From Bacteroidota bacterium (GTDB lineage: Bacteria; Bacteroidota; Rhodothermia; Balneolales; HLUCCA01): a stretch of 9,885 nt of DNA. A program made the translations under genes and the position numbers. Positions within the stretch are counted from its first letter, which is position 1. Every line of letters starts with the position of its first letter. The DNA lies in NCBI GenBank assembly GCA_003448835.1, contig DLXM01000307.1, positions 675 to 10,559 on the forward strand, read 5' to 3'. The notes under the pieces are model-generated. The model searched no databases. It was not told the origin of the DNA and worked only from the letters and a program-made list of their open reading frames with translations. Positions 1 to 6,804 of this stretch are shown here, in pieces.

Positions 1-735
1 GATTAAGAGTGTAATTAGTGTCCTGTATTTTCTGATCCAGAGTAAAAATCCTCCTAATTCGATACTGATTCCGCTGAAAAGGATCAGTGTAGCAACGATT
101 CGGCTCTCCCAAGCCCACTCTTGAAGGAAGTTTGTTTGATAAAAGCCCTCTCTGGACAAAATATCTATACTTTTTTCACCCATCCATAACCATAAATGCT
201 GTCCGTCAATCCACTGTGGACCCGTTCCGACAAGTTTACTTAGTCCAGCTGATACGTAACTAAGTCCTACAAAAAAAAGCACCCCTCCAAAGATAAATTT
301 TCTTCTGTCCGTTGAATTTTGATAAAGAATCATGCCTATGGCAAAAACCAATAGTGTCATTCCTGTCATATTTGATGCATGTGATATCTCACCCAGAGAA
401 AACCGAGCAACGTATTGGAGGTGCATCAAAACCAACACAACAAAGTAACACCAACCCGGAATACGACGAATCAGAATTAACGACACTAAGATTGTGATCA
501 GGATTGCATTTATTGTAGCCAGTGAGTTTTCAAACATGAAACTGATATCTATATAATTTGCGATACCCAACGGTAAGACCACATCTGATATTCTGTTTAT
601 AAAACTCGCCCAATACCATACAGTCCAGATGATGTGGCTAACCATATACATCTCAAGTAACTTAAAATGTAATTTTTCACCTTGTGTTTCAGGCTCATCA
701 AAGCGGAATAATTGGGTGAACAGATTATTGATCAT
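1..735 (-). CDS. HTTM-like multi-pass membrane protein, C-terminus cut by window edge
   Basis: I translated an open frame of 245 codons from ATG at 735-733 to the window edge; no stop appears, so the C-terminus is missing. It is strongly hydrophobic, with likely membrane segments near residues 28-46, 68-90, 93-108, 122-138, 147-166 and 212-234. The stretch YVSAGLSKL (160-168), followed by a Trp- and Gly-containing loop (W175, G178), resembles the HTTM membrane region of vitamin K-dependent gamma-carboxylase-like proteins and some DoxX-like proteins. This is pattern recognition, not a database hit. The start is supported by an AAGGTGG Shine-Dalgarno-like sequence just upstream. The first 11 bases overlap the end of the preceding gene, so the two are probably translationally coupled. 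No enzymatic role can be assigned: family members include carboxylases, but many bacterial HTTM proteins have no known activity. The frame is certain; the family call is moderate. Confidence 0.75.
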   Translation of the reverse strand, partial: MINNLFTQLFRFDEPETQGEKLHFKLLEMYMVSHIIWTVWYWASFINRISDVVLPLGIANYIDISFMFENSLATINAILITILVSLILIRRIPGWCYFVVLVLMHLQYVARFSLGEISHASNMTGMTLLVFAIGMILYQNSTDRRKFIFGGVLFFVGLSYVSAGLSKLVGTGPQWIDGQHLWLWMGEKSIDILSREGFYQTNFLQEWAWESRIVATLILFSGISIELGGFLLWIRKYRTLITLLI

Positions 736-1210
736 GATCCACCTTTGGATTAAAAATCAATGAATCGACACTTAGGATCATCAATGGAAAAGCCTGTATT
801 TCGACATTTTTTTGATCAGAGAATGCACCACGGACACGATAAATGACGACTGTTTTTCCAGAGTAATTGAGTCCCAGGACATTTCGGAGTGCATCAATCC
901 TTCGGTCGGACCATAAGGTCGTTTTGGAAACAAAATTGGAGTAATCAATTTGATCTACTCCATGCTGTCGCATGACAAAAGGTTCACCCGGTAATTGGTT
1001 TACGTTTTGTTGATCCCAGATTTGATCATATAAGTCAGGTGTAAGGTCTGAAATGTCCCTTGCCATCGCTCTATTCCATGGATTTCCGGCCTGAGAGAAC
1101 ATTGGATAGATTGAAAAAGGCCAGAATTCGCCTAAATGCGTTGCAACTAAGATCAAATAAACCACTAAAGTGATTACTATTCCTTTTTTTGCTTTATTGA
1201 TTTTTTGCAT
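725..1210 (-). CDS. Small single-pass membrane protein with YPMFS motif, partner of HTTM-like protein
   Basis: This is a 161-residue protein of unknown function. The N-terminus is basic (MQKINKAKK) and is followed by one hydrophobic helix at about residues 9-26. By the positive-inside rule, the remaining ~135 residues should lie outside the cytoplasmic membrane. Just after the helix comes the motif FWPFSIYPMFSQAGNPW, which I recall, without certainty, from small proteins encoded beside HTTM or DoxX-like membrane proteins. The rest is a soluble mixed alpha/beta-looking domain with no recognised catalytic motif and no Cys. It lies 54 bases downstream of a strong terminator, so it probably starts a new transcript. 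Its TAA stop lies inside the start region of the next gene (11-bp overlap), which suggests a two-protein membrane complex. The coding call is firm; the function is unknown. Confidence 0.8.
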   Translation of the reverse strand: MQKINKAKKGIVITLVVYLILVATHLGEFWPFSIYPMFSQAGNPWNRAMARDISDLTPDLYDQIWDQQNVNQLPGEPFVMRQHGVDQIDYSNFVSKTTLWSDRRIDALRNVLGLNYSGKTVVIYRVRGAFSDQKNVEIQAFPLMILSVDSLIFNPKVDHDQ

Positions 1211-1250
1211 CTGAGGACGAGGTAATTAACGACTTATTTTCGAAAGAGAT

Positions 1251-1259
1251 CAAAATATA
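1251..1259 (-). promoter_or_regulatory. Possible -7 promoter element for the YPMFS/HTTM pair
   Basis: The minus strand reads TATATTTTG, one base longer than the Bacteroidota -7 consensus TAnnTTTG. It lies about 40 bases upstream of the ATG at 1210 and just downstream of the terminator at 1265-1295, where a new promoter is expected. No TTG-type -33 element is visible at the right distance, because that region is the terminator T-run. The call is weak. Confidence 0.3.
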
Positions 1260-1264
1260 AAGGT

Positions 1265-1295
1265 AAAAAAAAAAGCCGGATTGTTCATCCGGCTT
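1265..1295 (-). terminator. Rho-independent terminator after the TPR gene
   Basis: A perfect 9-bp inverted repeat (AAGCCGGAT / ATCCGGCTT at 1287-1295 and 1273-1281) has a 5-base loop and is followed on the minus strand by an unbroken T-run to 1265. It lies 23 bases beyond the stop of the TPR gene and separates the ymdB-lolD-TPR group from the membrane-protein pair. Confidence 0.93.
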
Positions 1296-1318
1296 AGAAT
1301 CTAAAATCGAGAACGATA

Positions 1319-2002
1319 TTAGTTTGCAGCTAATCGTCCCTGGATTTTTCGTGCTTCAACAAAAGCAGTTGAGCTTTCGTATTTTTCAATAATAGTTGTA
1401 ACTGATTCAGAAGCCAGTTTAGTATCACCGGCTAATACTGCGGCATTCGCTGCTCTTAACAAATTAGCAGGGGTGGTACCCGCGTTAACATCCCAATTAG
1501 CTGCACGTTTGTACATGGCTGCTGCGCCTTTGTAGTCACCTGAATTTTCTAGTAATACTGCATGAAATGCAAGTGCATTCACACCCAGAATTCCTTTTGG
1601 TGCATCAAAATCTTTGATGTACGTAAGTGCGATATCAGGATTACCCATTTCAAGTTCACTGATAGCAGCGTAGTATCTTGCCATGTTAGCCGCGTTAGTA
1701 CGGCTGTATGAGCCAATAATTGCTTCCAGACCAACACCTAAATTTGAGTTATCGCCTTTTAGTGCCGTTTCGTAATCAGCAGCAAGAAATGCTTCTTCAG
1801 AATGGCTTAAAAATGCTTGTGCTGCATTCTCTTGATTCGCACTATAATATGAATAACCAATTGCGCCGGCAATGATGACTAGAACTCCGATTGTAATTCC
1901 AATAATCGTAGGGGTGTGGTGTCTGATATAATTAACTGTGTTTGCATATCCTGTAACAAGAGCATCGTTTTCGAGTTGCTCTTTTGTCAATTTTTTAGCC
2001 AT
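1319..2002 (-). CDS. Membrane-anchored tetratricopeptide-repeat protein
   Basis: This 227-residue protein has a short cytoplasmic N-terminus with KLTKEQLENDALV, one hydrophobic helix at about residues 33-52 (TIIGITIGVLVIIAGAIGYS) and then an Ala-rich helical region. The Ala-rich region has TPR-type helix pairs at about residues 106-130 (ARYYAAISELEMGNPDIAL), 142-168 (ALAFHAVLLENSGDYKGAAAMYKRA) and 181-210. The architecture matches YfgM-like and other single-pass TPR proteins of Gram-negative bacteria. The TPR part would face the periplasm and act as a protein-binding scaffold, possibly with the Sec or chaperone machinery; that role is inferred from the architecture alone. It follows lolD after an 82-base spacer and is closed by a strong terminator. 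The start ATG is preceded by only a weak GGA. Confidence 0.85.
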   Translation of the reverse strand: MAKKLTKEQLENDALVTGYANTVNYIRHHTPTIIGITIGVLVIIAGAIGYSYYSANQENAAQAFLSHSEEAFLAADYETALKGDNSNLGVGLEAIIGSYSRTNAANMARYYAAISELEMGNPDIALTYIKDFDAPKGILGVNALAFHAVLLENSGDYKGAAAMYKRAANWDVNAGTTPANLLRAANAAVLAGDTKLASESVTTIIEKYESSTAFVEARKIQGRLAAN

Positions 2003-2041
2003 AGTCCGTTAGTTATTGAAAATATTTTATAAAAAGTTTGT

Positions 2042-2067
2042 AGCCTTAAAATTAAGACTTTTAGGCT
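2042..2067 (-). terminator. Weak hairpin between lolD and the TPR gene
   Basis: AGCCT at 2067-2063 pairs with AGGCT at 2046-2042, and AAAA at 2062-2059 pairs with TTTT at 2051-2048, with one bulged base and a 7-base loop. A short T5 tract begins about 6 bases after the stem rather than directly behind it. This is a poor intrinsic terminator and more likely an attenuating or RNA-stabilising hairpin. Confidence 0.35.
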
Positions 2068-2084
2068 TAATTAACTAATTGGTT

Positions 2085-2759
2085 TCAAGCAATTACACCA
2101 TTTCTGAGAGTAAACGTATGATCACAACGTTGTGCAATATCTTTGTCATGAGTGACAAGTACAATCGTAAGATTTCTGGATGATCTAAGCTCAATTATCT
2201 GATCTATAAGATCATTTGTATTTTTTTCATCCAAATTTCCTGTGGGTTCATCTGCCAACAACACAGATGGATCGTTCATGAGTGCTCTTGCCATCGCTAC
2301 TCGTTGTTGTTCGCCACCAGATAGCATTGATGGGCGATGATCCAGCCTATCGGACAATCCAAATTGGGACAAAAGCTGAGTAGCTTTACTGGTTACTTCC
2401 TTTGCGGTTAAATTTCGAATTAATGCAGGCATCATTACATTTTCGAGGGCTGAGAATTCGGGTAATAAATGATGAAACTGAAACACGAATCCGATTTCAC
2501 GATTTCTGAACTTTGATAATTGTTCATCCGTAAATCCGGCAATATTCTGGTCATTAAAATAAACTTCTCCCGTACTGGGTTTGTCCAGACCACCCAAAAC
2601 ATGCATTAATGTACTTTTTCCGGATCCACTTGCGCCAACAATGGCCGTGATCGAGCCACTCCTTATTTCCAAATCCACACCTTTTAAAACCTCAACTGCA
2701 GCTGTGCCAGCCTTAGCAGGATAGTTTTTGGTAATATTTCTAGTGGAAAGAATTGTCAT
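2085..2759 (-). CDS. lolD: Lipoprotein-releasing ABC transporter ATPase (LolD type)
   Basis: This is a complete 224-residue ABC ATPase, the usual LolD length. Walker A is GASGSGKST (residues 42-50) and the Q-loop Gln is at 94 within GFVFQFHHLLPEFSALENV, a stretch characteristic of the LolD/FtsE/MacB group and especially LolD. The signature LSGGEQQRVAMARAL starts at residue 146, Walker B and D-loop are VLLADEPTGNLD (166-177), and the switch His is H204 in LVTHD. LolD powers extraction of lipoproteins from the inner membrane by LolC/LolE. No permease gene lies in the window, so the partner must be elsewhere. The ATG shares its A with the upstream TAA stop (TAATG), implying translational coupling to the YmdB-family gene; no SD is visible. 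A MacB-like or FtsE ATPase is the main alternative, but the HHLLPEFSALENV stretch favours LolD. Confidence 0.9.
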   Translation of the reverse strand: MTILSTRNITKNYPAKAGTAAVEVLKGVDLEIRSGSITAIVGASGSGKSTLMHVLGGLDKPSTGEVYFNDQNIAGFTDEQLSKFRNREIGFVFQFHHLLPEFSALENVMMPALIRNLTAKEVTSKATQLLSQFGLSDRLDHRPSMLSGGEQQRVAMARALMNDPSVLLADEPTGNLDEKNTNDLIDQIIELRSSRNLTIVLVTHDKDIAQRCDHTFTLRNGVIA

Positions 2760-3571
2760 TACAAAGTGCTATTGTTAAACGAGGGGTATATTATGCTTTC
2801 AATATGGACACATTTACCACTAATAGTATCAATTTTTGCAGTTATTCCACAAATTCTGTTATCTCCATTTGCACTTTGATATTTTTGAGGCGTTGCTAGC
2901 ATGAATCGACGTAATGCTGTGTCTTTATCCATTCCGATTACAGAATTAAAAGACCCGGTCATGCCGGCGTCAGTTATATATCCCATTCCACGTGGTAAAA
3001 TTTTAGCGTCATTCGTAGGGATATGAGTATGTGTCCCTACCATAACGGATGCTTTTCCATCAATATGCCATCCAAATGCTACTTTTTCGGCAGTTGCTTC
3101 AGCATGGAAGTCAACAAATATTAGATTCGTTTCTTCGGTTATTTTTTCTAAGGCCCATTCTGCAGTTCGAAAAGGATCATCGATTGCGGGTAAAAAAGTA
3201 CGTCCCTGCATATTCAGAACACCAATTTTCTTGTCAGTTCCTGGAATATCATACACTCCATATCCATATCCACTGGTTCCTTTTGGATAATTTAACGGGC
3301 GCAACAAATTTTTGTCAGTTTTCATGTACGGCAGGATTTTCCACTTGTCGAACGAATGATTCCCACCTGTAATTACATGAATCCCGAGGCTATAGAAATG
3401 TTTGGCAATCTCTTCGTTGATTCCCATGCCTTCGTGTGAATTTTCACCGTTGGCAATAATAAAATTGGGTTTGTATTTGGTTTTTAAGGCCGGCAGGAGG
3501 GTGTCAAGGATTTGAATTCCCGGGGTTCCGACAACATCAGCTATGAAAAGGACCGTAATAAGTTGAGACAT
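2759..3571 (-). CDS. ymdB: YmdB-family metallophosphoesterase (TIGR00282)
   Basis: This 270-residue protein is full length for the YmdB/DR1281 family of dinuclear-metal phosphodiesterases. The expected metal and catalytic residues are all present: D12 (ADVVG), E43 and N44 (NGENS), N71 and H72 (GGNHSFD), H156 (VDFHAEAT), and H181 and H183 (GTHTHIPT). Positions are offset by four from the B. subtilis protein (D8, E39, N67, H68). The B. subtilis homologue hydrolyses 2',3'-cyclic phosphates and affects biofilm and motility decisions; the substrate in this organism is unknown. In many bacteria the gene sits next to rny (RNase Y), but here it directly follows the 6S-like RNA. It probably has its own promoter at 3594-3601. 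There is no SD before the ATG. Its stop overlaps the lolD start. Confidence 0.92.
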   Translation of the reverse strand: MSQLITVLFIADVVGTPGIQILDTLLPALKTKYKPNFIIANGENSHEGMGINEEIAKHFYSLGIHVITGGNHSFDKWKILPYMKTDKNLLRPLNYPKGTSGYGYGVYDIPGTDKKIGVLNMQGRTFLPAIDDPFRTAEWALEKITEETNLIFVDFHAEATAEKVAFGWHIDGKASVMVGTHTHIPTNDAKILPRGMGYITDAGMTGSFNSVIGMDKDTALRRFMLATPQKYQSANGDNRICGITAKIDTISGKCVHIESIIYPSFNNSTL

Positions 3572-3593
3572 AGAGTAAATAGTGGCGCAAGGG

Positions 3594-3601
3594 CAAAAAT
3601 A
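3594..3601 (-). promoter_or_regulatory. Bacteroidota-type -7 promoter element upstream of ymdB
   Basis: The minus strand reads TATTTTTG, a perfect match to the Bacteroidota -7 consensus TAnnTTTG, 22 bases upstream of the ymdB ATG. It lies 5 bases beyond the T-run that ends the 6S-like RNA, where a new promoter would be needed. No convincing TTG-type -33 element is seen, so strength is uncertain. Confidence 0.45.
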
Positions 3602-3606
3602 CGAAT

Positions 3607-3790
3607 AAAAAAACGCTATTGAGGGTAGGAGAAGAACTATAACCTGTAATAGACAATGCGGGATTGGGCTTAATTGGGTTTAACTTCCACTGGACCGTTA
3701 CCGGTGAGGCATGTTATTGCCAATCAAAGATACCTTCCCTAGGTTATTAGTAATTGTTAAAGTCTTAACCTATGTACCTCAATAGCGATT
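3607..3790 (-). ncRNA. ssrS: 6S-like regulatory RNA
   Basis: The 240-base gap between zapA and ymdB folds as one long interrupted hairpin. A perfect 11-bp closing stem joins 3787-3777 to 3624-3614. Inward of it, 3772-3769 pairs with 3629-3626, 3766-3763 with 3635-3632, and 3762-3756 with 3643-3637 (one mismatch). Then comes an open central region of roughly 25-30 bases on the 5' side, an apical stem 3725-3720 with 3667-3662, and a small ACCG-GTAA-CGGT hairpin near the tip. A run of seven U follows the closing stem at 3613-3607, giving a 3' end and an RNA of about 180 nt. This is the shape and size of 6S RNA, which mimics an open promoter and sequesters the housekeeping RNA polymerase. The zapA neighbourhood matches the known zapA-ssrS linkage. 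The 5' end is not determined and could come from processing of a zapA transcript. Confidence 0.8.
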
Positions 3791-3812
3791 AACTATTACC
3801 AATATGCAAAAT

Positions 3813-4112
3813 CTATCCATCAATTTCATCAATAAGTTGTCGAATTTTAGACTTTATTGCCTCGGCCTGGTCCTCAGAAATGCTTTGTGGATTGATATCA
3901 TTTGTCTTACGTTGCTGCGCAAAGAGTTCCTCGGCTATGCTCAAACTGGCCAAGACCATAATAGTTTGTTCCGGATGAGTGCTTAGTTCTGTTTTGAATA
4001 GTCTGAAACGAGCATCTACAAACTCGGCGATTTGCTCCATGAGTTGTTCTTCGCCATCCAGAACTTTGAGGGGATATGAACGTCCTAAGATATTAACACG
4101 AATCGAATTCAT
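3813..4112 (-). CDS. zapA: Cell division protein ZapA
   Basis: This 99-residue protein has the ZapA layout: an N-terminal beta-rich head with VNILGRSYPLKV (residues 6-17), followed by a conserved helix around residues 45-65 (HPEQTIMVLASLSIAEELFA) and a C-terminal helical or coiled-coil tail. ZapA binds FtsZ in the cytoplasm and bundles protofilaments at the division ring. The start is well placed: ATGA overlaps the stop of the upstream coiled-coil gene by 4 bp, and a GGAG lies 5 bases ahead. The stop lies about 25 bases before the 6S-like RNA, matching the zapA-6S linkage known from other bacteria. Confidence 0.92.
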   Translation of the reverse strand: MNSIRVNILGRSYPLKVLDGEEQLMEQIAEFVDARFRLFKTELSTHPEQTIMVLASLSIAEELFAQQRKTNDINPQSISEDQAEAIKSKIRQLIDEIDG

Positions 4113-4366
4113 GAGGTCTCCAGGATTTGATCAATGCGTTTAATATATGTGCTCAATTGATTTCTCAATGCGATCCGGTCGTTATCGGTGATTCCCTCTA
4201 GTGAGGACTCCGTTTTTGAGATCGATTTTTGTGCCAATTGTGACTCGAGATCTTCGATTTTGGATCGGAGAGCACCGTTTTCATGCTTCAGTTTATTACA
4301 AACTGATCGGAGTTCATCTAAAGATTGAACAATCTGATCATAGTATGTTACTTCTTCAGTTGGCAC
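4109..4366 (-). CDS. Short coiled-coil protein upstream of zapA, GTG start
   Basis: This 85-residue protein is charged and helical. A coiled coil spans about residues 10-45 (heptad-like YYDQIVQSLDELRSVC and HENGALRSKIEDLESQL), followed by a Ser-rich break and a C-terminal helix. The start is forced: a TAA lies two codons upstream in frame, there is no in-frame ATG in the N-terminal part, and GTG at 4366-4364 is the only plausible initiator. No SD is visible. It starts 11 bases after the pheT stop and overlaps zapA by 4 bp (ATGA), so it is probably co-produced with ZapA. Size and coiled coil recall ZapB or other division accessory proteins, but I see no diagnostic motif. A role in the division ring is inferred from position only. 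Confidence 0.8.
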   Translation of the reverse strand: MPTEEVTYYDQIVQSLDELRSVCNKLKHENGALRSKIEDLESQLAQKSISKTESSLEGITDNDRIALRNQLSTYIKRIDQILETS

Positions 4367-4377
4367 GTTTTAATTGA

Positions 4378-6789
4378 TTAAGATCGGAGTGTGGCCTCGA
4401 ACGATTTCTCGAGACGTTTGACTATCTTGCCTATAATACTATCGACATCCTTAATAGTCAATGTTTTCGATTCATCAATAAATTTTAATCTGAAAGCGAT
4501 ACTTTTTTTGCCAGAACCGATTGATTTACCCTCAAACAAGTCGAATACACGTACATTTTTGAGTAGTTGTTCACCAGTTTGACGAATTAATACCATTAAA
4601 TCATCTGCATCAACTTGTTGGTCGACTACAATCGCAAGATCGAATTCCACACCGGGAAATTTAGGAACCGCACGATATTTTAATGCTTCAACATCTTCAG
4701 CTAATTTTTGAATCTTCGTTAATGAAATTTCAGCACAGAATAATTCAACATTTGTGTCGAAAATTTTCTTCTGATTTCCCGGAAGTACCATTAGTTCGCC
4801 GATAGATTCATCACCCGAATAATAAACCAATTTATCATCCGATTCTTTGGTCGTAGTAATTTTATCATCAATTCTCAGGTCCTTGAGCAATTGATCAAGA
4901 GCACCTTTTACATCAAAAACTGAGTATGCAGATGACTTTTGATTCCAGGATTCGATGCGTGTATTTCCACCACAACCCAAAAGTAGATTTGTCTCTTCTT
5001 TGATTCCTTTATGATAGGTACCGTTTTTAGATTTTTTGAAAACATTCCCAATTTCAAAAAATGAAACTCCATCAGCATCCCGGTTGAAATTGAATGCAGC
5101 GGCACGTATAAATCCGGGAGCCAGCGACGGACGCATTACTGCGGTATCAACCGAAAGTGGATTTTGTGTGTAAACCAGTTCGTTTTTAGTTGCAAATACC
5201 TCAGCTACCTGGACCGGAAGCAAGGAATTAGCATAAATTTCGCGATAACCCAGATTAACAACGATTTGACGTATACGTTCCTGAAAGTTTTCACGGAATG
5301 ATAAAGCTTCAGGTCTTGAAAACTGGATGTATTCCAGATTCGGAATTTTATTGTAATCGTAGATTCTGGCAACTTCTTCGATCAGATCGATTTCAGTGGT
5401 AACATCCGGACGAAATGTAGGAACGACACAATCGATGATATCTCCACCATTTTTTTTCACATCAAATTCAAGGGATTTCAGAATTGATACTGCCTGATTT
5501 GCAGTAAATTCCATGCCAATTATTTTGTTGAGCCTTTGGAGACGGAGTTGAACTGTTTTTGGCTCTGTTTTAATTGGGTGCACATCCACATGACCAGATT
5601 CAATGGTTCCTCCGGTTAAATCAGCAATGATCTCGGCACATCTCATTGCGGCAGCATAGGTAATATTCGGATCGATCCCACGCTCAAATCGGTATGAAGA
5701 GTCGGTCTGTAATGTTACCGCTTTTGATGTTTTACGTACTCCTACAGGTTCGAAATAGGCACTTTCGAGGAAGACATTACGTGTTTCGTTTGAAATTTCG
5801 CTATTTAATCCCCCCATGATACCAGCAAGTGCTACTGGTTTGTCACCATCACATATAAATAATGATCCGGCCGGGATTTTTCGTTCGACTTCATCCAGGG
5901 TTTTAAAAGAAACAACTTTATCGAAACTCTGCACCACAATTTTTTTGCTCTCAATCAAGTCAAAATCAAAAGCATGAAGTGGTTGTCCCATTTCATGGAG
6001 CACAAAATTGGTGGCATCCACAATGTTGTTTATAGGTCGTAATCCAATATTTCTTAAACGCTGTTGTAGCCAATCAGGGGATTCTTTTACAGTTACATTT
6101 CGGATCAGAACTCCGACATAACGATGACATTTGTCCGTGTCAACAATCGAGACTGAAATATCATCCAGATCTGAAACGGTTTCTTTTTGAATCGATTTAT
6201 AGGGCTTTTTAAGAGATTGATTCAATACGGCTGCTAAATCACGGGCAACACCAAGATGGCAACTTGCATCCGGACGATTGGGTGTGAGTCCAATTTCAAA
6301 AACGTAATCCACAGAAGTGTTTATTACTTTCGAAATGGGAGTACCTGCAGTAAAATGATCATCCAGAACCATAATTCCACTGTGATCTTCGCCAATAGCA
6401 AGTTCATCTTCGGCACAGATCATGCCTTCGGAAACTTCACCCCGAATTTTTGATTTTCGGATTACCAGATTGCTTCCATCCGGCAAAGTCAAAGGAAGAG
6501 TCGTACCGACGGTTGCTACTGCGACAGTTTGGCCCGCAGCCACATTCGGAGCCCCACAAACGATTTGGACGGTTTCGGAGCCCGTATTAACAGTACAAAC
6601 GCTCAGTTTATCTGCATTCGGATGTTTTTCACTGGTCAGGATTTTTCCTACGACGACACCTTCGAGATCCGAACCGGTTTTGTAGATTTCTTCCACTTCG
6701 AGTCCTGTTAGCGTAAGGATTTCGGCAACCTCATCGGGTGATTCTTCAAAAGCCAGATAATCCTTAAGCCAGTTGTATGAAATTTTCAT
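4378..6789 (-). CDS. pheT: Phenylalanyl-tRNA synthetase beta subunit
   Basis: This is a complete 803-residue bacterial-type PheT. It begins MKISYNWLKDYL, followed by the EMAP-like tRNA-binding domain at about residues 40-150 (VVVGKI, HPNADKLSVC, VCGAPNV). The B3/B4 editing region spans about 210-385 and contains RPINNIVDATNFVLHEMGQP and the RFERGIDPN stretch. A B5 domain lies near 415-485 (RPDVTTEIDLIEEVARIYDY). The catalytic-like core follows, and a C-terminal FDX-ACB anticodon-binding domain occupies about 709-803 (PKFPGVEFDLAIVVD). It forms the alpha2-beta2 enzyme with PheS, recognises tRNA-Phe and edits misacylated Tyr-tRNA. It starts 15 bases after the pheS stop with no SD. Nothing looks truncated or frameshifted. 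Confidence 0.97.
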   Translation of the reverse strand: MKISYNWLKDYLAFEESPDEVAEILTLTGLEVEEIYKTGSDLEGVVVGKILTSEKHPNADKLSVCTVNTGSETVQIVCGAPNVAAGQTVAVATVGTTLPLTLPDGSNLVIRKSKIRGEVSEGMICAEDELAIGEDHSGIMVLDDHFTAGTPISKVINTSVDYVFEIGLTPNRPDASCHLGVARDLAAVLNQSLKKPYKSIQKETVSDLDDISVSIVDTDKCHRYVGVLIRNVTVKESPDWLQQRLRNIGLRPINNIVDATNFVLHEMGQPLHAFDFDLIESKKIVVQSFDKVVSFKTLDEVERKIPAGSLFICDGDKPVALAGIMGGLNSEISNETRNVFLESAYFEPVGVRKTSKAVTLQTDSSYRFERGIDPNITYAAAMRCAEIIADLTGGTIESGHVDVHPIKTEPKTVQLRLQRLNKIIGMEFTANQAVSILKSLEFDVKKNGGDIIDCVVPTFRPDVTTEIDLIEEVARIYDYNKIPNLEYIQFSRPEALSFRENFQERIRQIVVNLGYREIYANSLLPVQVAEVFATKNELVYTQNPLSVDTAVMRPSLAPGFIRAAAFNFNRDADGVSFFEIGNVFKKSKNGTYHKGIKEETNLLLGCGGNTRIESWNQKSSAYSVFDVKGALDQLLKDLRIDDKITTTKESDDKLVYYSGDESIGELMVLPGNQKKIFDTNVELFCAEISLTKIQKLAEDVEALKYRAVPKFPGVEFDLAIVVDQQVDADDLMVLIRQTGEQLLKNVRVFDLFEGKSIGSGKKSIAFRLKFIDESKTLTIKDVDSIIGKIVKRLEKSFEATLRS

Positions 6790-6804
6790 AAATCGATATA
6801 ATAA

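Noticed and set aside
312..497. Plus-strand open frame of 61 codons
   Set aside because: It lies opposite the HTTM-like gene, has no recognisable domain and no start signals; it is a shadow of the minus-strand frame.
3049..3372. Plus-strand open frame of 107 codons
   Set aside because: It is antisense to the metal-binding core of the YmdB-family gene, whose conserved residues fully explain the sequence.
3804..3986. Plus-strand open frame beginning beside the 6S-like RNA
   Set aside because: It is opposite zapA, has low-complexity composition and no SD; it is a shadow frame.
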